From the NCBI RefSeq assembly GCF_000739595.1, contig NZ_BBJP01000081.1:124001-188000 (forward strand): 64,000 nt of DNA, written 5' to 3'. Shown one piece after another: positions 33,956-43,558 of the stretch. Below the pieces are notes generated by a model. The model was not told the origin of the DNA. It did not search any database and saw only the letters and a program-made list of their open reading frames with translations. Numbering within the stretch: the stretch's first letter is position 1; the number at the start of each line of letters is the position of its first letter. Source of the DNA: Halorubrum halophilum. Its GTDB lineage: Archaea > Halobacteriota > Halobacteria > Halobacteriales > Haloferacaceae. Both the position numbers and the translations under genes were made by a program.

Positions 33956-34405
33956 GTGGTCACTGTCGATAGCGCTCTCGATCGCTTATAAATATGTAAC
34001 TTCGGCTCGACGGCGAGCACTTCCAAAGCCTTCGCTCATTTATAAATCATCGATGCGGAATCGACGGTGAACACCTCCAAAGCTCCAGCCGCTCGATTAT
34101 AAGTAGCTGCTGACGGATCGACGATAAACACCTCCAAAGCCCCAGCCGCGAGGACGCCGCACGCTCGCTGCGCTCCTCACTCGTCGCTCACTCCGTTCGC
34201 TCCGTCGCTGCGGTGCTTACGTCGCCTGCGGCGTCCTCGCGGCTGCCCGTTTGAATCCCACCCGACCGCACGGCACCGCAGCCTCACGCCTCCCCAGCCT
34301 CGTCGGCCGCCCTCCGCTTCGCTCCGGCCGGCCGACTCCCTCGCACGGGCGACTCGCGGCCGATGGCCGCTCGTCGGCACGCGCCACCGCATCGTTCATT
34401 TATAA
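33950..34405. repeat. Dispersed structured repeat, copy C, with three extra tail modules
   Basis: Element sense = minus strand. TTATAA borders occur at 33950, 33986, 34040, 34097 and 34400, dividing it into a 303-bp core plus three shorter modules. Two of the short modules carry the tail box (CACTTCCAAAGCC and GAACACCTCCAAAGCTCCAG). Core hairpin III arms are 34143-34161 / 34227-34245 (19 bp, perfect), hairpin II GTCGGCCG / CGGCCGAC (34302-34309 / 34329-34336), hairpin I GCGGCC / GGCCGC. The outermost TTATAA copies are the stop codons of purM and of the next gene. No protein gene is present. Confidence 0.9.
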
Positions 34406-34699
34406 AGAGTCGTCGTCGCCGTTCTGTGCGGCTTCGACGCGATCCGCGGTCGACTCCAGCGCCTCGGCCAGCGTTCTTGCCTGCGCGGGCGAGAGGTCGA
34501 TCTCGTCGGCGTGGGCGGTGAGGTCGTCGATCGCGGTGTTGTCGAGTTCGATCTCCAGCGTGACCTGTTCGGGGTCCTCACGGGGCGCGGTGACGTTCAC
34601 CACGCCGGGCGCATCCGCCTCGAACTCGTGGCCGCGGGCGCGGCCGTCGACGAGGTCGAGCGTCGTGTAGGCGTTCACGCGGAGGAGGCGGTCCGACAT
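34400..34699 (-). CDS. Small conserved haloarchaeal protein, probably DUF6360 family
   Basis: 99 residues: RLLRVNAYTTLDLVDGRARGHEFEADAPGVVNVTAPREDPEQVTLEIELDNTAIDDLTAHADEIDLSPAQARTLAEALEST, an alpha/beta soluble protein of unknown function. It starts one base after the nirA stop, so it is co-transcribed with nitrite reductase. Its last two codons (Leu-stop) are supplied by the TTATAA border of repeat copy C, so the insertion may have replaced or trimmed the native end. Confidence 0.75.
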   Translation of the reverse strand: MSDRLLRVNAYTTLDLVDGRARGHEFEADAPGVVNVTAPREDPEQVTLEIELDNTAIDDLTAHADEIDLSPAQARTLAEALESTADRVEAAQNGDDDSL

Positions 34700-34700
34700 C

Positions 34701-36449
34701 TCAGTCGTCCGCCGGCGGCGACGGCGCGTCCTCCATCGAGTCGTTCTCGGCGTACGGGTACCAAGTGCGCTTCGTGTTGTGCATCATCGGGTCCTCGTAA
34801 TCGGTCTCCTCGGGGTCGACGAAGGCGTCGAGTTCGTCCTCGTCGTGGCGGGCGACGAACGCCCGGAACGACTCGCCCTCGTCGCGCTCGTCCGCGAAGC
34901 TCTCGACCAGATTCGCGATCGCACCGGGTACCTCGTCGACGGGCACGCGCTGGGTGACCCACCGGGCGAACTGCGGGTTCTCGCCGAGCCCGCCGCCGAG
35001 CCCCACGTCGAGCGCCTCGACCGGGTCCCCGTCCTTGCGGGTCTTCATCCCGCGCAGGCTCACGTCGGCGATCTGCGGCTGCGCGCACGAGGCTGTACAC
35101 CCGGATAGGTGGATGTGGAACTGGTCAAGGTCCTCGGGGAGTTCGACGTTCTCCTTGAGCCAGCGGGCGTACCGGACCTGCCGGTTCTTCGTCTCGACGA
35201 TCGACAGCGAGCAGTACTCGGTGCCGGTACACGCGACGGAGCCCCGCATGAACGGCGACGGCGACGGCGAGTAGTGCTCCAAGATCGGTTCGTCGAGCAG
35301 GTTATCGAGCTCGTCGTCCGGCACGTCGGTCACGATGACGTTCTGGCGCTGGGAGAGGCGCACCTCTCCGGAGCCGTACTCGTCGGCGACGTCAGCGAGT
35401 TCGAGGACGTCTTCGGCACCCATCCGCCCGACGAGGACGTTCAGGCCGACGAAGTTCGTCCCGTCCTTCTGGTCGTGGATCCCGACGAGGTCGTTCCGCT
35501 CGCCCGCACCGGTGTTGTACGTGTACTCCTCGCGAACGTCGCGGCCGGCGGTGTGTAGCTCGAAGTCGACGTACTCCTCCTGAAGGGTGTCTCGAACCTT
35601 CTCGGCTCCCCACTCGTCGACGAGGAACTTGATCCGGGCGTTGTATCGGTCCTCGCGGTCGCCGTTGTCACGGAACAGCGCCGAGAGCCCGCCGGCCACG
35701 TCGGAGACGCGCTCCGGCGAGACCCAGACGTCGATGTCGCGGGCGAGCCGCGGCTCGTTGCGTGAGAGGCCGCCGCCGACGCGGACGTTGAACCCGACGA
35801 CCTCCTCGCCGTCAACCTCCTTGTACGCGGGCTCGAAGGCGAGGTCGTTGATGTCGCCCTGGCCCGAACCGTCGGCGGAGCCGGTCACGGACACCTTCCA
35901 CTTCCGCGGGAGGTTCGAGTGGTCGTCGTTCCCCTTGAACGTCTCGTTGAGTTCGCGGATGACGGGCCACGCGTCGATGACTTCCTGCGCGTCCTTGCCG
36001 GCCACGGGGTTCCCGACGATGTTCCGCCAGGAGTCCCCGCAGGCCTGCTGGGTCGAGAGACCGTTTTCCTCCAGCTTCTCGAAGATCGCCGGCACGTCCG
36101 ACAGCTCGATCCAGTGGAGCTGGATCGACTGTCGGGTGGTGAAGTCGGCGTACGCGTCGCCGAAGATCGGGTTCGTCCCGGGGCCACGGGCGTACTCGTC
36201 GGCTATCTCGCCGACGGTTCGGAGCTGTCCCGGTTCGAGCACGCCGTTCGGCGTCCCGATCCGCATCATGAAGTACCCCTCCTGTCCGTTCCGCTGGTGG
36301 TACAGGCCCCACCACTTGAAGCGCTCGAACCACGCGTCCCGCTCGTCGTCCGGGATCGAGTCGAACCCCTGCTCGGCGAACTCGAACAGGTGGTCACGGA
36401 TCTCGTTCCCGTAGACCTCCGATTTCCAGTTTTCGACGTCCGTTGGCAT
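34701..36449 (-). CDS. nirA: Ferredoxin-dependent assimilatory nitrite (or sulfite) reductase
   Basis: 582 residues with siroheme and a [4Fe-4S] cluster. The two halves each carry the family repeat (GYFMMRIGTPNGVLEPGQLRTV; RQSIQLHWIELSDV and RLSQRQNVIVTDVP). Cluster ligands: CTGTEYC (first pair) and CTASCAQPQIADV with the HIHLSGC context. Ferredoxin is the likely donor, reducing nitrite to ammonium; a sulfite role cannot be excluded by motif. No nitrate reductase gene is adjacent. A TATA-like CCTATATG (36473-36480) lies ~25 nt upstream, suggesting a leaderless start. Confidence 0.92.
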   Translation of the reverse strand: MPTDVENWKSEVYGNEIRDHLFEFAEQGFDSIPDDERDAWFERFKWWGLYHQRNGQEGYFMMRIGTPNGVLEPGQLRTVGEIADEYARGPGTNPIFGDAYADFTTRQSIQLHWIELSDVPAIFEKLEENGLSTQQACGDSWRNIVGNPVAGKDAQEVIDAWPVIRELNETFKGNDDHSNLPRKWKVSVTGSADGSGQGDINDLAFEPAYKEVDGEEVVGFNVRVGGGLSRNEPRLARDIDVWVSPERVSDVAGGLSALFRDNGDREDRYNARIKFLVDEWGAEKVRDTLQEEYVDFELHTAGRDVREEYTYNTGAGERNDLVGIHDQKDGTNFVGLNVLVGRMGAEDVLELADVADEYGSGEVRLSQRQNVIVTDVPDDELDNLLDEPILEHYSPSPSPFMRGSVACTGTEYCSLSIVETKNRQVRYARWLKENVELPEDLDQFHIHLSGCTASCAQPQIADVSLRGMKTRKDGDPVEALDVGLGGGLGENPQFARWVTQRVPVDEVPGAIANLVESFADERDEGESFRAFVARHDEDELDAFVDPEETDYEDPMMHNTKRTWYPYAENDSMEDAPSPPADD

Positions 36450-36535
36450 CGATCCGGTTTACACCAGACACCCATATAGGCGGCCGCGTCGAGTCAACGT
36501 TCCCCGGTGCCCCATCAATGAGGCATATATTGCCG

Positions 36536-36847
36536 CTACGCTTCGCGCCGCACGCGGCGGACCGCTCCGCGGTCGAGTTCGGTGAACTCGCCCCCGCGTA
36601 CCCGCCCGATCGGGACCCAGTCGGTGATTCCCGTCTCCCCACACGCGATACACTGGCCGTACACTCGCGCCTCCACCGTCGAGCCGTCGACGCCGACCGT
36701 TTGGAAGTTCTCGACGACCAGATCGGTGAGTGTGCACTCGCACAGATCCGGCGCGTCGAGCCGCCACAGTTCGCTGACACGCACTTCTCGGGCGTCGTTG
36801 ACGGAGATCCACGCCCCGTCGTCGAGGACACGCAGACGAGTGGTCAC
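36536..36847 (-). CDS. Small Cys-rich haloarchaeal protein
   Basis: 103 residues from a GTG start: TTRLRVLDDGAWISVNDAREVRVSELWRLDAPDLCECTLTDLVVENF ... ARVYGQCIACGETGITDWVPIGRV. The four cysteines (CEC and CIAC) could form a metal site. I do not recognise the family with certainty. Its stop lies ~86 bp upstream of the nirA start, same strand, so a link to nitrogen assimilation is possible but not shown. Confidence 0.65.
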   Translation of the reverse strand: MTTRLRVLDDGAWISVNDAREVRVSELWRLDAPDLCECTLTDLVVENFQTVGVDGSTVEARVYGQCIACGETGITDWVPIGRVRGGEFTELDRGAVRRVRREA

Positions 36848-37063
36848 ACCCCCAGTTCGCCCGCGACGACCCAATACGTGACGGTGGTCGCAATCGGCGA
36901 CAGTTTCGGTGACGCCGTGAGATCAGAAAACTGACCGACTGCGCCGTGGTACGAGGTGAAATCGGCCTCCGGACTACCGGACAGGAAATCCGGTATCCGA
37001 GAGTGGTGGTTCGATTTACAGGTGTGTCGGTACTTATGCCTCGTCCCCGCGTACGCCTGTGTG

Positions 37064-37192
37064 ATGACCGAGACGGTTCCCGACTCCACCGGCGATCCCC
37101 CCGTCAGACGGGTCCAAGACGGCGAGTACCGACAGCACGCGTCCGCGGACGTGGCGCCCGAACTCTTCGGCGATACCCCGGAGGAACGATGA
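37064..37192 (+). CDS. Very small hypothetical protein
   Basis: 42 residues, ending HASADVAPELFGDTPEER. No recognisable domain. Supported mainly by its 4-bp ATGA overlap with the next small ORF and by a possible TATA-like sequence (ACTTATGC, 37032-37039) ~30 nt upstream. Haloarchaea encode many such mini-proteins. Could be spurious. Confidence 0.5.
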   Translation: MTETVPDSTGDPPVRRVQDGEYRQHASADVAPELFGDTPEER

Positions 37193-37386
37193 CCGAGCAC
37201 GTCGATGTCCAAGCGACCGACGACGAAGGAGACGGGATAGAAGTCGACCGACGGGGGGACGACGCGGACGCGGAAGGAGAGGCGGACACCGAATCCGACG
37301 ACGGCACGGGCCACCTCGACGACATCGAGGACGGCGCCGGCTGCACGGAGATCTGGGAGCGCCTCTCGGAGCGACGGGACGGGTGA
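37189..37386 (+). CDS. Small very acidic hypothetical protein
   Basis: 65 residues, dominated by Asp/Glu in the middle, with an ordered-looking C-terminal segment HLDDIEDGAGCTEIWERLSERRDG that contains one Cys. Starts by ATGA overlap with the preceding mini-gene, so they are probably translated together. Function unknown. The acidic composition is normal for a halophile, so coding status rests on the overlap and the clean C-terminal helix. Confidence 0.6.
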   Translation: MTEHVDVQATDDEGDGIEVDRRGDDADAEGEADTESDDGTGHLDDIEDGAGCTEIWERLSERRDG

Positions 37387-37449
37387 CGAACCGCTTCGTT
37401 TGAGGGGCACCGATCGTCCCGGCGAGTGCCGCACGCGACGCGGACCGTT

Positions 37450-37989
37450 CTACGACAGATGCGCGGCGATGTCCGCCTCGGTGATGATCCCGACCGTCTC
37501 CCCGCCGTCGGTCACCATCACCGCCTTGTAGTGGTCGAGAAGGTTCCGGACCTCGTCGACGGTCGCCCCCGTCGCGACGGTGGGGAACGATTCGCTCATC
37601 ACCTCGCTGACCGGGTGGTCACCGACGTTTTCGCCGGCGTGAACCACGTCGCCCTGACTGATCGAGCCGACGGGCACGCCGTTCTGTAGCACCGGCAGCT
37701 GCGAGTACGCCTCCTCCTCCATCAGGTCGACCGCCTCGCGCACCGCATCGTCGGGCGCGACGCTGATCACCGTCTCGTTCATCAGGTCGCTCGCGCGGAC
37801 GACCTGGCCCTCTGCCTCCTGAAGCGCGTTTACGATCCGCCGGAGCGTCGAGAGCCGCGGGTCGACGTCGCCGCCCTCGATCCGCGCGATGAGCGGCTGC
37901 GAGACGTCCGCGGCATCGGCGAGTTCGCTCTGCGTCAGCTCCAGCGTCGTCCGCCGCTCGCGGAGGTCCTGTGGCGTCGGGAGTTCCAT
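37450..37989 (-). CDS. XRE-type HTH regulator with two CBS domains
   Basis: 179 residues. N-terminal helix-turn-helix (LRERRTTLELTQSELADAADVSQPLIARIEGGDVDPRLSTLRRIVNAL, 10-58), then a CBS pair: ASDLMNETVISVAPDDAVREAVDLMEEEAYSQLPVLQNGVPVGSISQGDVV and VSEVMSESFPTVATGATVDEVRNLLDHYKAVMVTDGGETVGIITEADI. CBS pairs bind adenosyl ligands (AMP, ATP, SAM), so this is likely an energy- or nucleotide-responsive repressor. Such HTH-CBS proteins are common in archaea. Own promoter; target unknown. Confidence 0.9.
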   Translation of the reverse strand: MELPTPQDLRERRTTLELTQSELADAADVSQPLIARIEGGDVDPRLSTLRRIVNALQEAEGQVVRASDLMNETVISVAPDDAVREAVDLMEEEAYSQLPVLQNGVPVGSISQGDVVHAGENVGDHPVSEVMSESFPTVATGATVDEVRNLLDHYKAVMVTDGGETVGIITEADIAAHLS

Positions 37990-38087
37990 ATGCTAGATAA
38001 CTCGAGGTTATTAGAAAAGGTTTCGGCAACGACCGACATCGCGGCGAGAGTCACGTCGGTCGCATCGATCGCGCCGATCGCGGAGCC

Positions 38088-38462
38088 CTACTCGTCGTCG
38101 CGGTCGTCTTCCTCGTCGCCCTCGGTCTCGATGACCTCGATGACCTCGAGGGGAACGTCGCGGAGCGCGCCGCCGACCTCGCTTTTCGCGATCCGCTCGG
38201 CGTGCTCCTCGCTGTCGGCGTTGAAGATGTCGATCTCCAAGAGAAGCCCGACGAGAGCGGTGTTCGCGGCGAGGAACGCGGCGTCGAACGGCTCCCCACA
38301 GGCCGGACAGCCGGTGAGGCCGGGCTCGACCTCGACGTACTGCTTGTCCGTCTCGTTGAGTCGCTTGCCGGCTTCGCTGACCGCGACGCCGATGGCGTCG
38401 TCGGTCTCCTCGACATCACGGACCAACCAGGCTGCTTCCATCGCGACTTCGTAGTTGCTCAT
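38088..38462 (-). CDS. UPF0212 (DUF555) family protein
   Basis: 124 residues: MSNYEVAMEAAWLVRDVEETDDAIGVAVSEAGKRLN ... YVEVEPGLTGCPACGEPFDAAFLAANTALVGLLLEIDIFNADSEEHAERIAKSEVGGALRDVPLEVIEV. The CPAC pair suggests a zinc site, although only one CxxC is present. Archaea-specific, unknown function. Downstream of leuB by 116 bp on the same strand. Confidence 0.9.
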   Translation of the reverse strand: MSNYEVAMEAAWLVRDVEETDDAIGVAVSEAGKRLNETDKQYVEVEPGLTGCPACGEPFDAAFLAANTALVGLLLEIDIFNADSEEHAERIAKSEVGGALRDVPLEVIEVIETEGDEEDDRDDE

Positions 38463-38578
38463 AGCCGAACCGAGGGGCCGCAGGGTTTCCTTTCTTGTGG
38501 TTTGCCCGCGGTCACGGCTCTCGCTCGCACGGCGAAGGACCGCGGGGTCCGACGCGCATCGGAGGCGGCGCTCGCCGC

Positions 38579-39577
38579 CTACAGCCGGTCGAGAACTGCG
38601 GCGGTGACCTCGTCGGTCGTCGCGCCGCCGCCGAGGTCGCCGGTGCGCGGGCCGTCGGAGAGCACGCCCTCCACCGCGTCGCGCACCTGCTGTCCCTCCT
38701 CGACGTGGCCGAGGTACTCCAGCAGCATGGCGGCCGAGAGGATCGCCGCGGTCGGGTTCGCGATCCCCTCGCCCGCGATGTCGGGCGCGGTGCCGTGGAC
38801 CGGCTCGAACAGCGCGTTGTCGTGGCCAACGTTCGCCGAGGGCAACAGGCCGAGCCCGCCGACGAGCCCGGCGGCGAGGTCGGAGAGCACGTCGCCGGCG
38901 AGGTTCGGACAGACGATCACGCCGTACTGGCTCGGGTCGAGCGGGAGCTTCGTCGCGAACGCGTCCATCAGCTCCTCGTCGGCGTCGACGCCGCGCTCCT
39001 CGGCGACCGCGAGTACCTCCTCGCGGAAGCGTCCGTCCGTCTCGCGCATCACGTTCGCCTTGTGCGCGACCGTGAACCCCTCGTCGGAGTCTCCGGCCGG
39101 CCCGCGACCGTCCTCGACGAACTCGCAGGCGTACTCGGCCAGCTCGCGAGAGGCCGAGGAGGTGACGACCCGCGTCAGCGTCGAGAGGTCGTCGGAGAGC
39201 CGGTCCTCGTGACCGGCGTAGACGCCCTCGGTGTTCTCGCGCAGGAAGACCACGTCGGTCTCCGGTCGGACCGCGTCGACGCCGGGATAGGCCTTGGCGG
39301 GCCGGACGTTGACGAACGAGTCGACCGCCTCGCGCAGCGGAAGGATGACATCGGCGGCCGTCTCGCCGGCCGCGCCGAACAGCGTCGCGTCCGCGTCGGC
39401 CGCAAGATCGTACGTCTCCGCGGGGAGCGCCTCGCCTGTCGCCTCCTGCACCGCGTCGCCGGCCTCGGCCTTGACGAACTCGAAGTCGACGGGGAGCGCT
39501 TCCAGCACCTCGACCGCGGCCGGGACGACCTCGCGGCCGATCCCGTCGCCCTCGATGACGACGACCTCGTGGCTCAC
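38579..39577 (-). CDS. leuB: 3-isopropylmalate dehydrogenase
   Basis: Oxidative decarboxylation in leucine synthesis. 332 residues of the isocitrate/isopropylmalate dehydrogenase fold: [21 protein letters not shown], the substrate/NAD loop [13 protein letters not shown], the Lys/Asp motif [17 protein letters not shown], and [36 protein letters not shown] near the end. Operon partner of leuC and leuD (4-bp overlap with leuD). Isopropylmalate rather than isocitrate is inferred from context. Confidence 0.95.
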   Translation of the reverse strand: MSHEVVVIEGDGIGREVVPAAVEVLEALPVDFEFVKAEAGDAVQEATGEALPAETYDLAADADATLFGAAGETAADVILPLREAVDSFVNVRPAKAYPGVDAVRPETDVVFLRENTEGVYAGHEDRLSDDLSTLTRVVTSSASRELAEYACEFVEDGRGPAGDSDEGFTVAHKANVMRETDGRFREEVLAVAEERGVDADEELMDAFATKLPLDPSQYGVIVCPNLAGDVLSDLAAGLVGGLGLLPSANVGHDNALFEPVHGTAPDIAGEGIANPTAAILSAAMLLEYLGHVEEGQQVRDAVEGVLSDGPRTGDLGGGATTDEVTAAVLDRL

Positions 39578-40230
39578 GCCTCGTCCTCCGGGATGTGGTC
39601 ATCCGGAACGTACGGCAGCGACCGGGCCGTCTCACGGACCGCGCCCTCGTTCGCGCCCATCAGCGCCGTGGTGTCCCAGACGCCCTCGACGAGCGCCTTC
39701 CGCTGGGCGTCGTGGACCGTTGCGTCGATCACGGTGTCGCCGTAAGTGATCGTCTCGGCGGCCACGTCGATGTCGACCTCGGCGTCGGGGTTGGTCTCGA
39801 CGTAGTCCTGGAGCGCCTCGATCTCCTCCTGATCGGCCGTGACCGTGGGAACGCCGAGCGCGAGGCAGTTGCCCGCGAAGATCTCCGCGAACGACTCGCC
39901 GACGACGGCGTCGATCCCCCAGCGCATCAGCGCCTGCGGGGCGTGCTCGCGCGACGAGCCGCAGCCGAAGTTGGCGTTGACGACCAGCACGTTCGCGCCG
40001 CGGTATTTCTCCTCGTTGAACGGGTGGTCCTTCTCGTTGTCGTCGTCGTCGAACCGCTGGTCGAAGAACGAGAACTGGCCCAGCCCGTCGAAGGTGACGA
40101 CCTTCATGAACCGCGCCGGGATGATCTGGTCGGTGTCGATGTCGTTGCCCCGAACCGGAATCCCGGTGCCGGAGACCTCGGTGACCTTCTCGGCCGGCGC
40201 CTCGCCGTCGCTGAACTCGGGCGAGCTCAT
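39574..40230 (-). CDS. leuD: 3-isopropylmalate dehydratase small subunit
   Basis: 218 residues: swivel domain of isopropylmalate isomerase. Diagnostic [43 protein letters not shown], and [18 protein letters not shown] near the N-terminus. Acidic ~20-residue lead. Overlaps leuC by 4 bp at its start and leuB by 4 bp at its end, indicating tight translational coupling. Confidence 0.96.
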   Translation of the reverse strand: MSSPEFSDGEAPAEKVTEVSGTGIPVRGNDIDTDQIIPARFMKVVTFDGLGQFSFFDQRFDDDDNEKDHPFNEEKYRGANVLVVNANFGCGSSREHAPQALMRWGIDAVVGESFAEIFAGNCLALGVPTVTADQEEIEALQDYVETNPDAEVDIDVAAETITYGDTVIDATVHDAQRKALVEGVWDTTALMGANEGAVRETARSLPYVPDDHIPEDEA

Positions 40231-41648
40231 ACGGTCGCCACCTCCTCCATCTCGCGGACGTCGGTGACCTCGCCGGTCACCGCCGCGGCCGCGACCATGA
40301 TCGGACTCATCAGCACGGTGCGCCCGTCCTTCGAGCCCTGTCGGCCGACGAAGTTCCGGTTCGAAGAGGAGGCGCTCGCCTCGTCGCCCACCAGCTGGTC
40401 GTCGTTCATGCCGAGACACATCGAACAGCCGGGCTCGCGCCAGTCGAAGCCGGCGTCCTTGAACACCTCGTCGATCCCCTCGGCCTCGGCGGCGTCGCGG
40501 ACGCGCTGGCTGCCGGGGACGACCATCGCGCGCACGTCGTCGTCGACCTCGCGGCCCTCGACGAACGCCGCGGCCTCGCGGAGGTCCTTCAGCCGCGCGT
40601 TGGTACACGAGCCGAGGAACGCCACGTCGATGTCGTACCCCTCCATCGTGTCGCCGGGCTCGACGCGCATGTGCTTCTGCGCGCGCCGCGCCGTGTCGCG
40701 GTCCTCCTCGGGCAGATCGTCTGGGTCCGGGATCGGCTCGGTGATACCCGCGGTCTGGCCGGGCGTGGTCCCCCACGTCACGGTCGGCTCGATCGCCGAG
40801 CCGTCGATGGTGACCACGTCGTCGTACTCGGCGTCCTCGTCGGTCCGGATCGACTCCCAGTAGGGTTTCAGCCGCTCGAACTCCTCGGGGTCGTCGGCGA
40901 AGGCGTCCGTCTGCTTGAGCCACTCGTAGGTGGTCTCGTCGGGGTTGACGTATCCCGCGCGGGCGCCGCCCTCGATCGACATGTTACAGATGGACATCCG
41001 TCCCTCCATCCCGAGGCTCTCGATGGCCTCGCCGGCGTACTCGTACACGTGGCCGACGCCGCCGTCGGTCCCGAGCTTCCCGATGATCGTGAGGATGACG
41101 TCCTTCGCGGTGACGCCCTCGCCGAGCTCGCCCGTGACCTCGATCTTGCGGACCTTCTGTTTCTCCATCGCGACGCAGCCGGTCGCCAGCACGTCGCGGA
41201 TCTGCGAGGTGCCGATCCCGAACGCCAGCGCGCCGAACGCGCCGTGCGTCGACGTGTGCGAGTCGCCGCAGACGATCGTCATGCCCGGCTGGGTGAGCCC
41301 CTGCTCCGGCCCGATGACGTGGACGATCCCCTGGTTCCCGGAGTCCGGGTCGGAGAACTCGATGCCGGAGCCACGGACGTTCTCCTCTAACTCCGCCATC
41401 ATGCTCTCGGCGGCCTCGTCGCGGTAGGGCCGGTCGCGGTTGCCGGTCGGCACGATGTGATCGACCGTCGCGTGCGTGCGCTTCGGGAACGCGACCTCCT
41501 GTCCGCGTTCCTTCAACATGCCGAACGCCTGTGGGCTGGTGACCTCGTGGACGAGGTGGAGCCCGACGAACAGCTGGTCCTGTCCGGTGGGCAGTCGCGT
41601 CACCGTGTGCCGGTCCCACACCTTGTCGTACAGCGTCCCCTCGCTCAT
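40227..41648 (-). CDS. leuC: 3-isopropylmalate dehydratase large subunit
   Basis: 473 residues; [4Fe-4S] aconitase-family isomerase. [70 protein letters not shown], and cluster ligands [13 protein letters not shown] and [10 protein letters not shown]. Forms a heterodimer with LeuD. Its ATG overlaps the stop of a 27-codon ORF that fills the gap to ilvC. Confidence 0.96.
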   Translation of the reverse strand: MSEGTLYDKVWDRHTVTRLPTGQDQLFVGLHLVHEVTSPQAFGMLKERGQEVAFPKRTHATVDHIVPTGNRDRPYRDEAAESMMAELEENVRGSGIEFSDPDSGNQGIVHVIGPEQGLTQPGMTIVCGDSHTSTHGAFGALAFGIGTSQIRDVLATGCVAMEKQKVRKIEVTGELGEGVTAKDVILTIIGKLGTDGGVGHVYEYAGEAIESLGMEGRMSICNMSIEGGARAGYVNPDETTYEWLKQTDAFADDPEEFERLKPYWESIRTDEDAEYDDVVTIDGSAIEPTVTWGTTPGQTAGITEPIPDPDDLPEEDRDTARRAQKHMRVEPGDTMEGYDIDVAFLGSCTNARLKDLREAAAFVEGREVDDDVRAMVVPGSQRVRDAAEAEGIDEVFKDAGFDWREPGCSMCLGMNDDQLVGDEASASSSNRNFVGRQGSKDGRTVLMSPIMVAAAAVTGEVTDVREMEEVATV

Positions 41649-41728
41649 CGGGACTCACCCGCGTGGCGCGTGGATCGCGTCGACTGCGTGGTCTCACAGG
41701 GTCGGTTCGCGTCGCCGCATACTCCCAT
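41645..41728 (-). CDS. Candidate mini-gene bridging ilvC and leuC
   Basis: A 27-residue ORF starting [15 protein letters not shown], with two Cys and a Ser/Thr/Arg-rich tail. Its ATG overlaps the ilvC TGA by one base (TGATG), and its TGA overlaps the leuC ATG (ATGA), so a ribosome could pass from ilvC to leuC without leaving. Composition is not strikingly protein-like. It may be a coupling device rather than a functional peptide. Confidence 0.5.
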   Translation of the reverse strand: MGVCGDANRPCETTQSTRSTRHAGESR

Positions 41729-42783
41729 CAGGCGGTCACCTCGGCGCTCTCTTCCTCGTCTTCTTCCTCGTCCTGCCACGCGAACAGCCCGCGCAGTTCC
41801 TCACCGACGGCCTCGATCTCGTGGTTCTTCTCGGCGGTCCGGAGCTGCGTGTAGGAGGGTCGCCCCGCCTGGTTCTCGGCGATCCACTCGCGGGCGAACT
41901 CGCCGTTCTGGACCTTCTCAAGCACTTCCTCCATGTTCTCGCGGGCGTGCTCGTCGACGATCACGTCGCCCTGCGTGAGCCCGCCGTACTCGGCGGTGTC
42001 GGAGACGGAGTCCCACATGCCGCCGAGCCCGTCCTCGTACATCAGATCGACGATGAGCTTCAGCTCGTTGAGACACTCGAAGTACGCCATCTCCGGGGAG
42101 TAGCCGGCGTCGACGAGCGTCTCGTACCCCTGTTTCACGAGCGACGTGACGCCGCCGCAGAGGACGGCCTGCTCGCCGAACAGGTCGGTCTCGGTCTCCT
42201 CGCGGAACGACGTCTCGACGACGCCGGCGCGGGTGCAGCCGATCGCGGCCGCGTACGCGAGCCCCTGGTCGTGGGCGTCGCCGGTCGCGTCCTGGTACAC
42301 CGCCAGCAGACCGGGCGTTCCCTCGTCATTCTCGTAGTTGCGGCGCACGAGGTGGCCCGGCGACTTCGGCGCGACCATCGTCACGTCGACGTCCTCGGGC
42401 GGCTGGATCTGGTTGTAGTGGATATTGAACCCGTGCGCGAACTGGAGCGTGTCGCCCGCGTCCAGGTTCGGCTCAACGGCGTTCTCGTACACGTCCGGCT
42501 GGACCGTGTCGGGCACGAGCACGCTCACGATGTCGGCCTCGGCGGCCGCGTCCGCGGGGGTCTCCACGCGGAGCCCGTCGCTCTCGGCGGCGCTGCGGGA
42601 GGAGCTGTCCTCGCGGAGGCCGACGATCACGTCGACTCCGCTCTCGGAGAGGTTCTGCGCGTGCGCGTGGCCCTGCGAGCCGTAGCCGAGCACGGCCACG
42701 GTCTCGTGGGCGATCGCCTCCTCGTCGGCGTCTTCGTCGTAGTATACTGTCGAGTTGAACGTCTGCGTGTCGTCTTCGGTCAT
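41728..42783 (-). CDS. ilvC: Ketol-acid reductoisomerase
   Basis: Second common step of Ile/Val synthesis, NAD(P)H- and Mg-dependent. 351 residues, class [35 protein letters not shown] is the cofactor loop; [16 protein letters not shown] and [17 protein letters not shown] follow. The knotted domain has [44 protein letters not shown]. Acidic N- and C-terminal tails. 34 bp downstream of ilvN. Confidence 0.97.
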   Translation of the reverse strand: MTEDDTQTFNSTVYYDEDADEEAIAHETVAVLGYGSQGHAHAQNLSESGVDVIVGLREDSSSRSAAESDGLRVETPADAAAEADIVSVLVPDTVQPDVYENAVEPNLDAGDTLQFAHGFNIHYNQIQPPEDVDVTMVAPKSPGHLVRRNYENDEGTPGLLAVYQDATGDAHDQGLAYAAAIGCTRAGVVETSFREETETDLFGEQAVLCGGVTSLVKQGYETLVDAGYSPEMAYFECLNELKLIVDLMYEDGLGGMWDSVSDTAEYGGLTQGDVIVDEHARENMEEVLEKVQNGEFAREWIAENQAGRPSYTQLRTAEKNHEIEAVGEELRGLFAWQDEEEDEEESAEVTA

Positions 42784-42817
42784 GTGTATCGTGTGAGTTC
42801 GCGTGTAGGTTCGCGTG

Positions 42818-43558
42818 TCAGTCGTCGTGCGTGGTCGGTTCGCCGGCCGTTCCGGGTTTCTCTCCGGGCGCCGTCGGCGTGTCGCCGCGGGCGAGGGCGG
42901 TCGGCCCGGTCCGCGCGATCTCGACGATGCCGAACCGCTCGAAGGCGCCTATCGCGTTGTCGATGCTGGCGTTGTCGCCGGTGAGCTCGACGGTGATCGT
43001 CTCCGGGCCGGCGTCGACCGTCCGGCCGTCGTACATCTCGGAGACCGCGTGGACCGCGGCGGGGTCGTCCGCCTGCACCTTCAACAGGACGAGCTCCGAG
43101 GTGACGGCGTCGCCGGCGACCTCGCCGACGGAGATGACCGGCTTCAGCTTCGCCATCTGCTTTTCGATCTGGTCGATGCCGGGGTCCGTCTCCTCGACGA
43201 CCATGGTGATCCGCGAGTGGCCGTCGACGGTCGTCGGACCGACGGTGAGGCTCTCGATGTTGAACTGCCGGCGGGAGACGAGCCCGGAGACGCGCGCGAG
43301 CACTCCGGGTTCGTCCTCGACGAGCGCGGAGATGACGGCGCGTCGCGACTCGTGTTCGGCCTCGACGACGGGGTCGATGCGGATCCCTTCGAGGTTCCGT
43401 CGCCCCTCGGGGTGGTCGCGCTCCTCGGGACCGGGCTGGTCGGCGGCGGGGGTAGCGTCGGAGCCGGAGCCGGCGTCCGAGGCGGAGCCGCCGTCGGTCG
43501 CGGGTCGGGTGTCGATCGGGTCTTCACCCGGCTGGGAGTCGGACGACTCGCCGCTCAT
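42818..43558 (-). CDS. ilvN: Acetolactate synthase small (regulatory) subunit
   Basis: 246 residues. A ~60-residue acidic Ser/Asp/Gly-rich N-terminus precedes the ACT domain: [38 protein letters not shown], followed by the second domain ([72 protein letters not shown]). ACT domains of this subunit bind valine in the bacterial enzyme, giving feedback inhibition. Overlaps ilvB by 4 bp. Confidence 0.95.
   Translation of the reverse strand: MSGESSDSQPGEDPIDTRPATDGGSASDAGSGSDATPAADQPGPEERDHPEGRRNLEGIRIDPVVEAEHESRRAVISALVEDEPGVLARVSGLVSRRQFNIESLTVGPTTVDGHSRITMVVEETDPGIDQIEKQMAKLKPVISVGEVAGDAVTSELVLLKVQADDPAAVHAVSEMYDGRTVDAGPETITVELTGDNASIDNAIGAFERFGIVEIARTGPTALARGDTPTAPGEKPGTAGEPTTHDD

Noticed and set aside
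34245-34275. Resemblance of the repeat box (CGTTTGAATCCCACCCGACC) to a tRNA T-arm and 3' end
   Set aside because: Other copies read CCTTTGAGTCCCACCC and the flanks do not pair as a T-stem; no acceptor or anticodon arm. Probably chance, though a tRNA-derived att site cannot be ruled out.
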